NCBI RefSeq assembly: GCF_026183695.1
Contig: NZ_JAPFRD010000009.1
Location: 1-64,000, forward strand
DNA: 64,000 nucleotides
Origin: Alteromonas aquimaris
GTDB taxonomy: Bacteria; Pseudomonadota; Gammaproteobacteria; Enterobacterales; Alteromonadaceae
Direction: 5' to 3'
Below the pieces are notes generated by a model, which saw only the letters and a list, made by a program, of their open reading frames with translations, did not search any database and had not been told where the DNA came from. The position numbers were made by a program, and so were the translations under genes. Shown one piece after another: positions 7,910 to 18,894 of the stretch. The number at the start of each line of letters is the position of its first letter. The first letter of the stretch is position 1.

Positions 7910-8078
7910 GTTTTACGCTCACTATTTTGATAGTGGTTTCACTTCGAATCGCATCATATCATGTTAGTTAAAACTGTGAATACTTGAACGAGAGAGTTTT
8001 GGCTATCCCTAGTAATTAAGTGTTGAACGATGAAACGATAACAGAAGTATAAAGTTATTTTCAGAGGAATAATAAACC

Positions 8079-8306
8079 ATGCCATACGAAAATAAACAGG
8101 ATTTACCCGTCGCCGTCAAAAACAATTTACCTTCCCATGCGCAGGATATATTCAAAGAAGCCTTTAACAGTGCGTGGGACGAATATAAAGATAAAGAGGA
8201 TCGTCGAGGAAACGACAGTCGTGAAGAGGTCGCTTTTAAAGTTGCATGGGCCGCTGTCAAAGAAAAATATCATAAAAATGCAGATGACAAGTGGGTGAAA
8301 AAGTAA
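8079..8306 (+). CDS. ChaB-like protein
   Basis: 75 aa, soluble, highly charged. The sequence DLPVAVKNNLPSHAQDIFKE followed by an FNSAWDEYKD motif and EEVAFKVAWAAVKEKY matches the small ChaB family, named for a putative cation-transport regulator in E. coli; the biochemical role is poorly defined. AGAGGA lies about 11 nt upstream of the ATG. It stands alone between divergent uvrY and the convergent membrane-protein gene at 8328-8786. It carries an overlapping antisense open frame that I regard as a shadow. Confidence 0.85.
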   Translation: MPYENKQDLPVAVKNNLPSHAQDIFKEAFNSAWDEYKDKEDRRGNDSREEVAFKVAWAAVKEKYHKNADDKWVKK

Positions 8307-8327
8307 CGGGCTATATCGCCCCCTCAC

Positions 8328-8786
8328 TTACCCCTTCACAGGCTTTCTGACAACATACAACACCACCCAAGCTGCTGCCGCCACAGCAAGCCCAGTTAGC
8401 TTAGGGTTTATTTCTTGAAAATTTAAAAATAAACCAGCATGCATAGTTAGATAAAGAAAAAGGCAATAAAAGCCAAATGGTTTGCGTTTTATTACGCCAT
8501 ATGCACCGGTGAGTAGAATCCCCCCCATTAAGAAAATATATAAAAAATAGATTGGGAGTGTGAATACAACAAGTTGTTCATTCAATCGCGCATTAATAAA
8601 AGATTGGGTTTCCAGTAGTGCATCTTGCAGCGGTACTAGATCGATTAGCGTCTGTGACTGTAAAAAAAGTGCCGCCCCTACCCCTACACGCACGATCCCA
8701 AACAATACGAAATATAAAATAATTAACCAGCCGACGAGATGCGTCAGGCTAGTAATGTATGAATGCAAACCTCTGAAATGCGCCAT
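8328..8786 (-). CDS. Hypothetical four-helix membrane protein
   Basis: 152 aa. Four hydrophobic segments are visible at about residues 15-38, 77-99, 104-121 and 129-147, separated by short charged loops, with a 35-residue polar region after the first helix that probably faces the periplasm. No family motif is recognised. It converges on the ChaB-like gene with only 21 bp between the stop codons. The 740 bp upstream hold no protein gene, so its promoter lies there. Confidence 0.7.
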   Translation of the reverse strand: MAHFRGLHSYITSLTHLVGWLIILYFVLFGIVRVGVGAALFLQSQTLIDLVPLQDALLETQSFINARLNEQLVVFTLPIYFLYIFLMGGILLTGAYGVIKRKPFGFYCLFLYLTMHAGLFLNFQEINPKLTGLAVAAAAWVVLYVVRKPVKG

Positions 8787-9502
8787 ATTCCCTACCCATT
8801 TTTTTCACTACCTTAGCAGAAACTTTCTGCCATGGGCTGGCTGGGAAACAGAACGTTACATTTTATGCCAGGTTGTTACGAGTAAGGCCCACCTTTATCG
8901 ATAGTAAAAATCTGGTTAACGTCATTGTTCGCAAAAGAGAGTCATGGTTATTTAAATGGAGCGGGTAATGACAACAGTCGGTTCGTAAAACGATTTGGTA
9001 AGCTTAATGATGCTGTTGTTACTAGCCCTAATCAAATAGGCCGCGCATAAACCCATCCGTTTTTGCCGCTTTTTCGACACTAATTGGGTGCAACAAAGTT
9101 GAAGCGTTAATTGCCCTGCTCAATTTTTTTGACGTAAGTTTGAAACGGCAATGCGAAAAAATAACTAAGGTTAGGGCCACGGATGAAAGCGACATTCTCT
9201 AAGGGTAGCGGGCTGCTTCCCGCATATCATTACCGCTACAAAACTGAGGAGTTAGCAAGCACCCCTTCTCCCACCGCAGCCTACCCGATAGCCTGTTGAT
9301 TCTTCAGGCTAAAGCAGATGGGGGATAGAACTAACTTAGCATACTTCACTTCTTCAGCGACGCCTGTCCTATTAGAGCCCGCCCTGCCACAACCGTCTTA
9401 AAACCAACGAGTTAATAGCTGAAATTAACATGCTGAGGCAGCACTTTGTTGCGGATAAAACTAGATATACCGGAACGGACCCGTTCCAACTGTAAAAAGA
9501 AA
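8787..9502. other. Gene-free 0.7-kb stretch with several complementary hairpins
   Basis: No credible open frame on either strand. Complementary segments are concentrated at 9203-9311. GCGGG (9208-9212) pairs with CCCGC (9219-9223), while GTAGCGG (9205-9211) could instead pair with CCGCTAC (9233-9239), and GGGTAG (9203-9208) with CTACCC (9281-9286). TAGCCTG/CAGGCTA (9289-9311) is a separate 7-bp stem. A further stem GGAACGG/CCGTTCC lies at 9472-9487. It could contain a structured RNA, but I recognise none of the known ones (6S, tmRNA, RNase P, SRP, CsrB). Confidence 0.4.
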
Positions 9503-9526
9503 AAAACCGCACGATTGTGCGGTTTT
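9503..9526 (-). terminator. Rho-independent terminator of tRNA-Ser
   Basis: AAAACCGCAC-GATT-GTGCGGTTTT, a 10-bp perfect stem, followed on the minus strand by more T residues. It sits 8 bp beyond the 3' end of tRNA-Ser. Confidence 0.9.
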
Positions 9527-9533
9527 AAGAATG

Positions 9534-9625
9534 TGGCGGAGAGTGAGGGATTCGAACCCCCGGAAGGTTTGACCCTTCGCCTGATTTCAAGTCAGGTGCA
9601 TTCAACCGGACTCTGCCAACTCTCC
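9534..9625 (-). tRNA. serT: tRNA-Ser(UGA)
   Basis: 92 nt with encoded CCA. The acceptor stem GGAGAGT pairs with ACTCTCC, the anticodon arm CCTGACTTGAAATCAGG contains TGA, the long class II variable arm is GAAGGGTCAAACCTTC, and the T-arm GGGGGTTCGAATCCC is intact. It is a single-gene transcription unit with its own promoter and terminator. Confidence 0.97.
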
Positions 9626-9639
9626 GTGAAGTGAGGCGT

Positions 9640-9667
9640 ATCTTAATGATATTTTTCGCACTGTAAA
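9640..9667 (-). promoter_or_regulatory. Promoter of tRNA-Ser
   Basis: Minus strand: -35 TTTACA (9662-9667), 16-bp spacer, -10 TAAGAT (9640-9645), then a GC-rich stretch ACGCCTC just before the gene. Confidence 0.6.
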
Positions 9668-9867
9668 GGGTTAATTTAAAAAAAAAGTTTAACTGCTTGA
9701 GAAATAACCATAGCGTTTATTTTTACAGCTTGTTACACAAAATTTGTTTTGAATAGTGGGTATAGTTGCCGAAAACACTTGAAAAAAGAAACCAAAAGCC
9801 ATACAAAGGAAGTAATAAATAGTATGACCGTTTATGGTCGAATTCGAGTGTCCAGTTGGAGAAAATA

Positions 9868-10533
9868 ATGGATCAACGTTCGATGTATGCAAGTGCATCT
9901 CAGACATCTGTACTGCAGACTAATAAAGTTTTGCGCAACACCTATATGTTACTCGCCATGACACTGGCATTCAGTGCGGTGTGTGCAGGTATCGCAATGG
10001 CTGTTGGCATTACTCCTATGATGTCGTTAGTAATGACAATCGGTGCTTTCATCACCTTGTTTGTCGTTCATAAGAAAGCGGACTCAGCTTCCGGTATCTA
10101 CTGGGTTTTCCTTTTCACAGGCTTGATGGGTGCATCCTTAGGTTATACGCTTAATTTTTATTTAGGTGTAGCGGGCCCTGGACTCATCATGGAAGCGCTT
10201 GGAGCGACAGCGCTCGTGTTTTTTGCTCTTTCCGGTTACGTTCTAACTACTAAGAAGGACTTCTCATTCTTGGGTGGTTTCTTAATGGTTGGTTTGGTAG
10301 TAGCTATTATTGCGGGTATAGCAAATATCTTTTTTGCTATTCCAGCGGTTAGCCTGGCATTAAGCGCAGCTATCGTATTCATCATGTCTGGCCTGATTTT
10401 GTTTGATACCAGTCGAATCATTCACGGTGGTGAAACCAATTATATCCGGGCTACTGTCTCGTTATATTTGAACATCTACAACTTGTTTGTATCTATGCTT
10501 CACCTATTAGGTGCATTCGGTGGCGACGACTAA
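9868..10533 (+). CDS. yccA: Bax inhibitor-1 / YccA family membrane protein
   Basis: 221 aa from ATG 9868, which has GGAG nine bases upstream; an in-frame TTG at 9856 is not needed. Seven hydrophobic segments span residues 25-215. The family signature appears in the last part: GLILFDTSRIIHGGETNYIR followed by SLYLNIYNLFVSMLHLLG. In E. coli YccA is a substrate and inhibitor of the membrane protease FtsH and protects the Sec translocon. A strong terminator follows, although the downstream tus genes begin right after it. Confidence 0.93.
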   Translation: MDQRSMYASASQTSVLQTNKVLRNTYMLLAMTLAFSAVCAGIAMAVGITPMMSLVMTIGAFITLFVVHKKADSASGIYWVFLFTGLMGASLGYTLNFYLGVAGPGLIMEALGATALVFFALSGYVLTTKKDFSFLGGFLMVGLVVAIIAGIANIFFAIPAVSLALSAAIVFIMSGLILFDTSRIIHGGETNYIRATVSLYLNIYNLFVSMLHLLGAFGGDD

Positions 10534-10560
10534 TACCGCTAGTCGAATTGTAATGGAGAA

Positions 10561-10585
10561 ACACCCCTTTTAGGGGTGTTTTTTA
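10561..10585 (+). terminator. Terminator after the BI-1 family gene
   Basis: ACACCCC-TTTTA-GGGGTGT followed by six T residues. It ends five bases before the ATG of tusD, so tusD expression depends on read-through or on a promoter overlapping this element. Confidence 0.85.
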
Positions 10586-10590
10586 TTGGT

Positions 10591-10983
10591 ATGCTTTCAT
10601 ATTCGATGTTAATTACCAGCGCCCCGTATGATGGCGAACGTATAAGCAGTGCACAACTGTTTGCCCAGGCGCTAGCAGAAAACCCTGATACCTGTTTACG
10701 CAATATATTTTTTTACCAACAAGGCGTATTTAACGCTAACTTTCTCAGTACGCCTACAGCAGGCCAGGTCAATCTGTATAAAGGTTGGTGCAAACTGGCT
10801 GCGCAAAACAATATTAAATTACAAGTCTGTGTCACGGCTGCGGCAAAACGTGGAATAATTAGCCAACAAGAGCAAGTAGAAAACGATTTAGCTGCATTCA
10901 CTTTACAAGCTCCGTTTGAACAAACCGGGTTAGCGGATTTTTTTACTCAGCTTCATAAAGCTGATCGATTGGTACAGTTTTAA
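10591..10983 (+). CDS. tusD: Sulfurtransferase TusD
   Basis: About 130 aa from ATG 10591; ATG 10606, giving MLITSAPYDG, is a shorter alternative close to the E. coli N-terminus, and neither has a clear ribosome binding site. It is part of the TusBCD complex that relays persulfide sulfur from TusA to TusE for 2-thiolation of the wobble uridine by MnmA. The sulfur-carrying cysteine is visible in LQVCVTAAAKRG, and IFFYQQGVFNAN is the conserved DsrE-fold strand. It ends TAATG, overlapping the tusC start. Confidence 0.92.
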   Translation: MLSYSMLITSAPYDGERISSAQLFAQALAENPDTCLRNIFFYQQGVFNANFLSTPTAGQVNLYKGWCKLAAQNNIKLQVCVTAAAKRGIISQQEQVENDLAAFTLQAPFEQTGLADFFTQLHKADRLVQF

Positions 10984-11333
10984 TGGCAACTATTCTTATT
11001 CGTATGACCAGTGCTCCCTACGGCACCAACAGTGCCGAGGAAGGATTAGACTTTGCTATTTCAGCAACCAATTTTGGGCACGAGGTACTGCTAGTTTTTG
11101 AAGGTGAAGGCCTTTATCAACTAATAATGCGACAACAGCCAGAGGGTACGCCAAATCATGCTAAGCGATTAACCGCCCTACCATTTTTTGATATTGAAGA
11201 ATGTTTTTACAGTGAACTCAGTTTACAGTTGTTAGGTTTGTCGGAAAGTGTACTAGGCGACGTCGCATCCCCAGTCACCGAAAAAGAATTGCAGGCTTTG
11301 TATAATAAAGCCAATCATGTGGTAACGTTCTGA
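10983..11333 (+). CDS. tusC: Sulfurtransferase complex subunit TusC
   Basis: 116 aa, DsrF-like subunit of TusBCD. The start MATILIRMTSAPYGTNSAEEGLDFA and a hydrophobic strand HEVLLVFEGEGLYQL are typical of the family, which lacks the active cysteine in many members; none is at that place here. It overlaps tusD by one base (TAATG) and tusB by one base (TGATG), indicating translational coupling. Confidence 0.9.
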   Translation: MATILIRMTSAPYGTNSAEEGLDFAISATNFGHEVLLVFEGEGLYQLIMRQQPEGTPNHAKRLTALPFFDIEECFYSELSLQLLGLSESVLGDVASPVTEKELQALYNKANHVVTF

Positions 11334-11593
11334 TGCTTTATATCATTAGAAATTCACAATTAAGTGAGTGGCAAAAGCAAACCCTTAAATCCTTAAGCGC
11401 TGAAGACGCTATTATGTTTGCCGAAAACGGGGTTTATAATTTGTACACGGGTGTTATAAACAGTAACGCAAATATATATGCGTTAAAGCAAGATTGCCTT
11501 TCGCGAGGCGTTGACAGTGTTGACGTTGATATGGTCGATTACGCAGCATGGGTTAAGTTAACTACAACACACAAACATTGGTTGAACTGGTAG
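11333..11593 (+). CDS. tusB: Sulfurtransferase complex subunit TusB
   Basis: 86 aa, the DsrH-like third subunit of TusBCD. It starts MLYIIRNS and carries the ...[11 protein letters not shown]... segment with the conserved internal region [13 protein letters not shown] seen in TusB. Both ends overlap their neighbours by one base (TGATG before, TAGTG after). It should act in the cytoplasm as part of the heterohexamer that hands sulfur to TusE. Confidence 0.9.
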   Translation: MLYIIRNSQLSEWQKQTLKSLSAEDAIMFAENGVYNLYTGVINSNANIYALKQDCLSRGVDSVDVDMVDYAAWVKLTTTHKHWLNW

Positions 11594-11937
11594 TGCAGAA
11601 TTCTTATTTTTTAGACTGGGAACAACAGCAAATAGAAGTCGACAAGGCGGGCTACCTGCTGGATTACCGAGACTGGCGAGAGGAAATGGTTCCCATTTTA
11701 GCTGAACAGGAGAATATCGTTTTAACCGATGCTCATTGGGAAGTCGTACGGTTTGTAAGAGCGTTCTATTTAGAGTACGAAACGAGTCCAGCAATACGAG
11801 CGCTAGTTAAAGCAATGGCAGTAAAATTCGGCCCGGAAAAAGGTAACAGCCGTTATCTGCAACGATTGTTCCCCAGAGGCCCTGCCAAGCAGGCCACAAA
11901 ATTAGCGGGTCTGCCAAAACCCGCTAAATGTCTTTAA
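11593..11937 (+). CDS. tusE: Sulfurtransferase TusE (DsrC family)
   Basis: 114 aa when started at GTG 11593, which overlaps the tusB stop codon as TAGTG, the same one-base coupling seen at the other two junctions; a TTG at 11578 would add five residues. Conserved DsrC features are [30 protein letters not shown] (here [14 protein letters not shown]), [20 protein letters not shown], and the terminal GLPKPAKCL with the penultimate sulfur-accepting cysteine. It receives sulfur from TusD and passes it to MnmA. Two bases separate it from the convergent serS. Confidence 0.94.
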   Translation: MQNSYFLDWEQQQIEVDKAGYLLDYRDWREEMVPILAEQENIVLTDAHWEVVRFVRAFYLEYETSPAIRALVKAMAVKFGPEKGNSRYLQRLFPRGPAKQATKLAGLPKPAKCL

Positions 11938-11939
11938 TG

Positions 11940-13635
<1,696 letters not shown>

Positions 13636-13636
13636 C

Positions 13637-14950
13637 TTAATTCCTTTTTAGACTACTGTTGCGGTTGAGCTCGTCCAGATAATCGCGTTTAGCTTTTAAG
13701 GTTTTTTCCAGTCCCCGTTCATTCGGGTGGTAGAGTCTTAACTCAGATAATTCTGGTGGGAGATAACATTCACCGGCGGCAAAAGCATTCGCTTCATCGT
13801 GCGCATAACGATAACTTTTACCAAACCCTTGATCTTTCATCAAACTCGTTGGGGCATTGCGTAAGTGGTTCGGTACCGGATAGTCAGGACATTTAGAAAC
13901 AATCGCCTTGGCCTCGTTAAAAGCCTTATAAACCGCGTTACTCTTTGCTGCTAGCGCGCAATATATAGCGGCCTGGGCAATTGCACGTTCTCCTTCAGCT
14001 GGCCCCACCCGATGATACGTATCCCAGGCATTCAGACTTAATTGAATAGCGCGCGGGTCTGCATTACCAATGTCCTCAGACGCTATCGCCAACAACCTGC
14101 GAGCAACGTAGAGAGGGTCTCCGCCACCGTTGAGGATCCTTACATACCAATAAAGTGCTGCATCCGGATCTGACCCCCGCACCGACTTATGAAACGCCGA
14201 TATAAGATCATAAAATGCGTCTCCTTGTTTGTCGTATGCGGCTATCTTTTGACCCACTGCCGCTTCTACCTCACTGAGACTAATAGTATTATTTTCTGCA
14301 AAATCACAAGCCAATTCCAAATAAAACAAGAGGCGTCTTGCATCGCCAGCACACGCTACCAGCAAGGCCGTTCTGGCGTCGTCTTCAAGTGACAAGGATA
14401 AACTACCCAGCCCTCTGTCTACGTCAGACAGCGCCCTGTCTAGTAGTCCAGACAAAGCTTCTTCATGTAAAGATTGTAGAATGTAAACCCTGACCCTGGA
14501 TAACAATGCTTTATTAAGCTCGAATGAGGGGTTTTCGGTGGTTGCACCAATGAGGGTTACCGTACCGTCTTCAACAAAAGGGAGAAATGCATCCTGTTGA
14601 CTCTTATTGAACCGATGGATTTCATCTATAAACAAAATAGTGCGTTTGTGATAACGAGCATCCTGTGTAGCCTTTTCCATTGCCGCTCGCACATCCTTCA
14701 CTCCTGATGTAACAGCAGACAGCTGAATGACACTGGCCTCGGTATACTGAGCAATCAATTGGGCGAGCGTTGTTTTGCCTGTACCCGGAGGCCCCCACAG
14801 GACCATCGAATGACATTGCCCGGCTAACAACATCTTTCTAAGTGGCTTCCCTTCACCAAGAATATGCTCTTGCCCTACATATTCATCCACATTTTGTGGA
14901 CGCAGCCGAGCCGCAAGTGGTGTATAGGGTTTTGACGACTGCTGGTTCAC
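13637..14950 (-). CDS. rarA: Replication-associated recombination protein A (MgsA/RarA ATPase)
   Basis: 437 aa, AAA+ clamp-loader-like ATPase acting at stalled replication forks. Walker A is GPPGTGKTTLAQL (residues about 54-66) and Walker B is ILFIDEIHRFNKSQQDAFLP. Sensor 1 is IGATTENPSFELN, and SRVRVYILQSL carries the arginine-finger region. The C-terminal tetramerisation domain is recognisable in FHKSVRGSDPDAALYW and YLPPEL. It overlaps the lolA stop codon by four bases, indicating coupling. Confidence 0.97.
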   Translation of the reverse strand: MNQQSSKPYTPLAARLRPQNVDEYVGQEHILGEGKPLRKMLLAGQCHSMVLWGPPGTGKTTLAQLIAQYTEASVIQLSAVTSGVKDVRAAMEKATQDARYHKRTILFIDEIHRFNKSQQDAFLPFVEDGTVTLIGATTENPSFELNKALLSRVRVYILQSLHEEALSGLLDRALSDVDRGLGSLSLSLEDDARTALLVACAGDARRLLFYLELACDFAENNTISLSEVEAAVGQKIAAYDKQGDAFYDLISAFHKSVRGSDPDAALYWYVRILNGGGDPLYVARRLLAIASEDIGNADPRAIQLSLNAWDTYHRVGPAEGERAIAQAAIYCALAAKSNAVYKAFNEAKAIVSKCPDYPVPNHLRNAPTSLMKDQGFGKSYRYAHDEANAFAAGECYLPPELSELRLYHPNERGLEKTLKAKRDYLDELNRNSSLKRN

Positions 14951-15567
14951 CGTTGATCATCGACCGTGAACGAATCTGGATAGTTGGGAAGGAACATATC
15001 GTCAACAACCGAAAACTGCGTTTCAATATTGGAAAATAGCAATTCACTGATTTGCTCTTGTGCGTCCTTCATGGTCAGGCCAACAAGTTGATCATTTTTA
15101 AAACGCAAAGTTAAACGCTTAATCTGCCCTTTATCTGCCTTAGGAGTGATAACAAATTGGTTCGCATTGGCTACTTTTTCAATATTAAATTGCGACCATG
15201 CCTCCTCACTGGTATTCGTTAGCAATATAAACGGATTGTCAGCCACAATCTGACTCTGACTCATGATGGTGACTTGCTCAACAAATTGATCGATATTCCA
15301 TACATTGTTACCGTCGGCAATTAACAAAACTTCATCAGGTTCATCGGTTTGCCAGCGCAACTTATCCGGCCGAGCCATCACCAGACGGCCCGCTGACTGG
15401 TGTACCATTTCTTGATTACTGTCTTTCACCACTTGCTTGAACGATGCCCGATATTGTTCCATACCAGATAATTTTTGTTTAAGCATCTTTTCATCTGACT
15501 CGGCTAAGGTACAAAAACTCAAAACGAGCATGCTAAAGCTTATCAATCGAAACATATTCACCATCAC
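14947..15567 (-). CDS. lolA: Outer-membrane lipoprotein carrier protein LolA
   Basis: 206 aa with an N-terminal signal peptide (MFRLISFSMLVLSFCTLAES, from the second Met). The mature part has the LolA beta-barrel pattern: YRASFKQVVKD, GRLVMARPDKLRWQTDEPDEVLLIADGNNVW and DEQVTIMSQ-like segments. It carries lipoproteins across the periplasm from LolCDE to LolB. It lies between ftsK (43 bp upstream) and rarA (4-base overlap). Confidence 0.94.
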   Translation of the reverse strand: MMVNMFRLISFSMLVLSFCTLAESDEKMLKQKLSGMEQYRASFKQVVKDSNQEMVHQSAGRLVMARPDKLRWQTDEPDEVLLIADGNNVWNIDQFVEQVTIMSQSQIVADNPFILLTNTSEEAWSQFNIEKVANANQFVITPKADKGQIKRLTLRFKNDQLVGLTMKDAQEQISELLFSNIETQFSVVDDMFLPNYPDSFTVDDQR

Positions 15568-15610
15568 TTTTCTATTACTCTTTTTGTTTCCAATCTAACA
15601 CCAGGGGCGA

Positions 15611-18082
15611 CTAATCTTTGGGTGCAGGCGGGGCTAACACTTCACGATTTCCGTTATGCCCTGGCGAGCTAACCACTCCGCTTGCTTCCATTTGTTCGAC
15701 GAGTCGGGCCGCACGATTATATCCGATACGGAATTTACGTTGTACACTCGAAACACTTGCTCTTCTCGACTCCGTCACAAACGCTACAGCCTCATCATAG
15801 AATGCATCAAGTTCTTGATCAGCGCCCTCAGGTTGTTCGCCAGGAAGTAAAACTTCTGCTGAAGCTTCACCATTGAGAATTTCGTCAATGTATTCAGGCT
15901 CACCCCGTTTCTTCCAATCTGCGACTACTGCATGCACTTCGTGGTCGTCAACAAATGCTCCGTGCACTCTGGTAGGGACAGGGCTGCCCGGCGGTAGATA
16001 TAACATATCTCCCATTCCCAACAACGCTTCTGCTCCCTGCTGGTCAAGAATGGTACGGGAATCTATTTTACTAGATACCTGAAATGCAATACGGGTTGGG
16101 ATATTGGCTTTTATTAGACCTGTAATCACATCAACCGAAGGACGTTGGGTTGCCAACACTAAATGTATACCCGCTGCACGCGCTTTTTGTGCAATACGCG
16201 CGATAAGTTCTTCTACTTTTTTACCCACGATCATCATCATGTCAGCAAATTCATCTACGACGACGACGATTGCTGGCAATTTTTCCAGATCCGGAGCTTC
16301 AGTTTCCATACTGTCTTCTGACCGCCAGAGGGGATCCTTAATTGGTTGCCCATCAGCGATAGCTTGTTTCACTTTCGCGTTGTAGCCCTTTAGGTTTCTT
16401 ACGCCTAAAGCAGACATAAGACGATAACGCCGTTCCATTTCACCCACACACCAGCGCAGAGCATTTGCCGCCTCTTTCATGTCAGTAACGACCTCTGCCA
16501 AAAGGTGAGGAATGCCTTCGTAGACCGACAGTTCCAGCATCTTGGGGTCAATCATGATCATCCGTACATCCTCTGGCGTGGATTTGTACAATAAGCTTAA
16601 GATCATTACGTTTACCCCAACCGATTTACCCGCGCCAGTCGTACCGGCCACCAGTAAGTGGGGCATTTTTGCCAGATCAACTACGACTGGCTTACCACTG
16701 ATATCAGCGCCCAGCACCATGGTTAAAGCAGAACTATTTGATTGGAAGGTGTCACAACTGATGACTTCACTTAATCGCACCATTTCACGCTTTTTATTTG
16801 GAAGCTCTAACCCAATTACGGACTTCCCGGGGATGACTTCAACCACGCGCACTGAAATAGCTGACATTGCACGAGCTAAATCTTTAGATAAACTGGTGAT
16901 TTTGCTGACCTTAACGCCTGGCGCAAGATCTAATTCAAAACGGGTAATAACGGGGCCAGGAAAGACACCCACGACTTTTGCTTCGATGTTAAAGTCAGAG
17001 AGTTTTTCCTCGACTAAACGAGAAACAATATCCAATTCTTCCTGCGAAATTGGGTTTTCATGTTTGTCAGCTCTTTCCAATAAATCGAACGATGGCATCG
17101 GACCTTCAGGCGTCTGGATTTCATCATCACGCGATAGCGATGAAGTCTGCCCTGCCCCACTGTCGAGATTTTTTTCGCCATCAGGTTGCCTCGCCTTTGC
17201 CTTACTTTTAAAAGGGTTGCTGAATTTTTTGGTCGGTTGCTGGGCTGACGAATTCTCCTCCACTGAAAATGGCGGTAAATCTTCATCGTCATCTTCAAAT
17301 ACTTCAGCCGGAATATCAAACTTAGGCTCTTCTCTTTGAAAAGCAGGCTTCGTTTGATGGTTAAACGCAGGTGGCTCTGCGCGCATGCTGGTGATATCTA
17401 TTTCTGTGTTACTTTCACTGGCTTGTGAGACGGTGCGATTGGGCAACGCAAGTGTCGGAAATTCTAAGCCCATCAACTGCTGAGGCATCGCCATTGCTTT
17501 TCTACCAGACCAGACCACACCCGATCCTATACCGTCAATTATAGCGAGCCAGCTTATCCCTGTAAGTAATGTAAATCCCGTACAAAAAAAGCAAAGTAGT
17601 AACAAGATTGTGCCAGGGATATTAAAATAAGGCACCAGCGCAGAGCTAATGACATCTCCAACAAACCCGCCTGCGGAAAAGTTGAATAAGTCGTTAAAGT
17701 TAAGACTCGCAATACCGCACGCGCCTAACGCCATTAGCACGCCGCCAATGATACGTAGTCCGATCGTTAAATAATCAAATTCTTCCAGAGTTTTTATATG
17801 CTGAAAAAGAAACCAACCAAGGAATGCACTACAAAAAGGAAGCAAATAGGCAAGATACCCAACGCTAAATAATAACAAATCTGCAATCCAGGCACCGGTA
17901 GCGCCTACCCAATTATGTACATCGAGTTGCAGGCCAGCCTGACTCCAGCCAGGATCGCCCGGATGGAAAGAGGCCAATGCTAACAACAAAAAAAATGCAA
18001 AAACGCAAGCTATAATCATGCCTGCTTCCAGCAATCGCTGAATACCTGAAAGTCGCGCCATACCCAAAAAATTTCTATCCAA
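15611..18082 (-). CDS. ftsK: DNA translocase FtsK
   Basis: 823 aa. The N-terminal 200 residues hold four transmembrane helices that anchor it at the septum. Residues 200-340 form a short acidic/proline linker, much shorter than the long E. coli linker (1329 aa in total). The motor has Walker A in [14 protein letters not shown] and Walker B in [13 protein letters not shown]. The C-terminal gamma winged helix ([20 protein letters not shown]) recognises KOPS sequences and activates XerCD. It couples chromosome dimer resolution to division. A 196-bp gap separates it from lrp. Confidence 0.97.
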   Translation of the reverse strand: MDRNFLGMARLSGIQRLLEAGMIIACVFAFFLLLALASFHPGDPGWSQAGLQLDVHNWVGATGAWIADLLLFSVGYLAYLLPFCSAFLGWFLFQHIKTLEEFDYLTIGLRIIGGVLMALGACGIASLNFNDLFNFSAGGFVGDVISSALVPYFNIPGTILLLLCFFCTGFTLLTGISWLAIIDGIGSGVVWSGRKAMAMPQQLMGLEFPTLALPNRTVSQASESNTEIDITSMRAEPPAFNHQTKPAFQREEPKFDIPAEVFEDDDEDLPPFSVEENSSAQQPTKKFSNPFKSKAKARQPDGEKNLDSGAGQTSSLSRDDEIQTPEGPMPSFDLLERADKHENPISQEELDIVSRLVEEKLSDFNIEAKVVGVFPGPVITRFELDLAPGVKVSKITSLSKDLARAMSAISVRVVEVIPGKSVIGLELPNKKREMVRLSEVISCDTFQSNSSALTMVLGADISGKPVVVDLAKMPHLLVAGTTGAGKSVGVNVMILSLLYKSTPEDVRMIMIDPKMLELSVYEGIPHLLAEVVTDMKEAANALRWCVGEMERRYRLMSALGVRNLKGYNAKVKQAIADGQPIKDPLWRSEDSMETEAPDLEKLPAIVVVVDEFADMMMIVGKKVEELIARIAQKARAAGIHLVLATQRPSVDVITGLIKANIPTRIAFQVSSKIDSRTILDQQGAEALLGMGDMLYLPPGSPVPTRVHGAFVDDHEVHAVVADWKKRGEPEYIDEILNGEASAEVLLPGEQPEGADQELDAFYDEAVAFVTESRRASVSSVQRKFRIGYNRAARLVEQMEASGVVSSPGHNGNREVLAPPAPKD

Positions 18083-18278
18083 AAAAACGTATCTTCCTGA
18101 TCTTAAAAAATAAACGTAAACAGTAAAAGTATTGGTAACTATGCTATTTCCACTCTTAACCGATACTGAATCAGGCGTAATGTTAGTTGTTATAATATCT
18201 ATATTAGCTATTGCTGAAGACTACCACATCCCCTAAAGCTTACCTACTTTTTACTTTTAAGAAAATTCCTCAGCGCAT

Positions 18279-18764
18279 TTACTTAATTTGTATGCGTAAT
18301 GCTGAGGTACTTTTAACTTCTTCCATTACGACGTACGTGCGTGATTCACTCACCCCTGGCAACCTGAGTAAGGTATCTCCAAGCAGGCGACGATAGCTCG
18401 ACATATCAGCGACTCTCGCCTTAAGTAGAAAATCAAAATTACCTGATACTAGGTGACATTCCTGAATATCGTCATGCTTTTGCACTGCCGCAGAAAATTC
18501 GGCAAAGATATCAACAGATGTTTTAGTCAGAGTTATTTCAACAAACACCAGCATTGCTGCGCCTAGTTTAACCGGGTCAACTTCGGCATGATACCCTTTA
18601 ATATAACCTTGGGATTCAAGTCGCTTTACCCTTTCCAGACAAGGGCTTGGACTGAGCCCCACTTGTTTGGCAAGTTCCACATTGGAAATTCGACCATCTT
18701 TTTGCAGCACGACTAATATATTTCTATCGATTCTATCTAAGTGTTTTGGTGTTTTTACCAACAT
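18279..18764 (-). CDS. lrp: Leucine-responsive regulatory protein Lrp
   Basis: 161 aa (E. coli 164). The N-terminal helix-turn-helix reads LDRIDRNILVVLQKDGRIS followed by LAKQVGLSPSPCLERVKRLE, and the C-terminal RAM effector domain includes DIQECHLVSGNFDFLLKAR. A global regulator of amino-acid metabolism, it sits upstream of ftsK as in E. coli. It is transcribed divergently from alanine dehydrogenase with 130 bp between the start codons, an arrangement suggesting that it controls ald. Confidence 0.93.
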   Translation of the reverse strand: MLVKTPKHLDRIDRNILVVLQKDGRISNVELAKQVGLSPSPCLERVKRLESQGYIKGYHAEVDPVKLGAAMLVFVEITLTKTSVDIFAEFSAAVQKHDDIQECHLVSGNFDFLLKARVADMSSYRRLLGDTLLRLPGVSESRTYVVMEEVKSTSALRIQIK

Positions 18765-18894
18765 TACAATATGCTTTCCACTCCATCATTTACAGAATTT
18801 TACACTGCCTTTGCGCAACATTCAGCATACAACGCTTTTTTTATTTCAGTATACTGCGCACCAAATTTGTTCCCTACATTTGAAGGAAGCCGTT
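18765..18894. promoter_or_regulatory. Divergent lrp/ald control region
   Basis: The 130-bp gap holds a perfect palindrome CAGTATACTG (18847-18856) and a related CAGCATAC block at 18823-18830, about 24 bp (just over two helical turns) apart, plus A/T-rich tracts between them. Lrp binds loosely conserved A/T-rich 15-mers in phased arrays, so these are plausible sites. An in-frame extension of ald through this region is judged untranslated. Confidence 0.4.

Noticed and set aside
8787..9502. A csrB-type RNA near uvrY
   Set aside because: GGA motifs are few and not in hairpin loops on either strand.
16542..17339. 265-codon open frame antisense to ftsK
   Set aside because: ftsK is intact with all motifs on the other strand; the antisense product is serine-rich without any domain.
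18667..18894. 76-codon N-terminal extension of alanine dehydrogenase
   Set aside because: It runs through the divergent promoter and into lrp; the conserved N-terminus MLIGVPKEI starts at 18895 with a good ribosome binding site.
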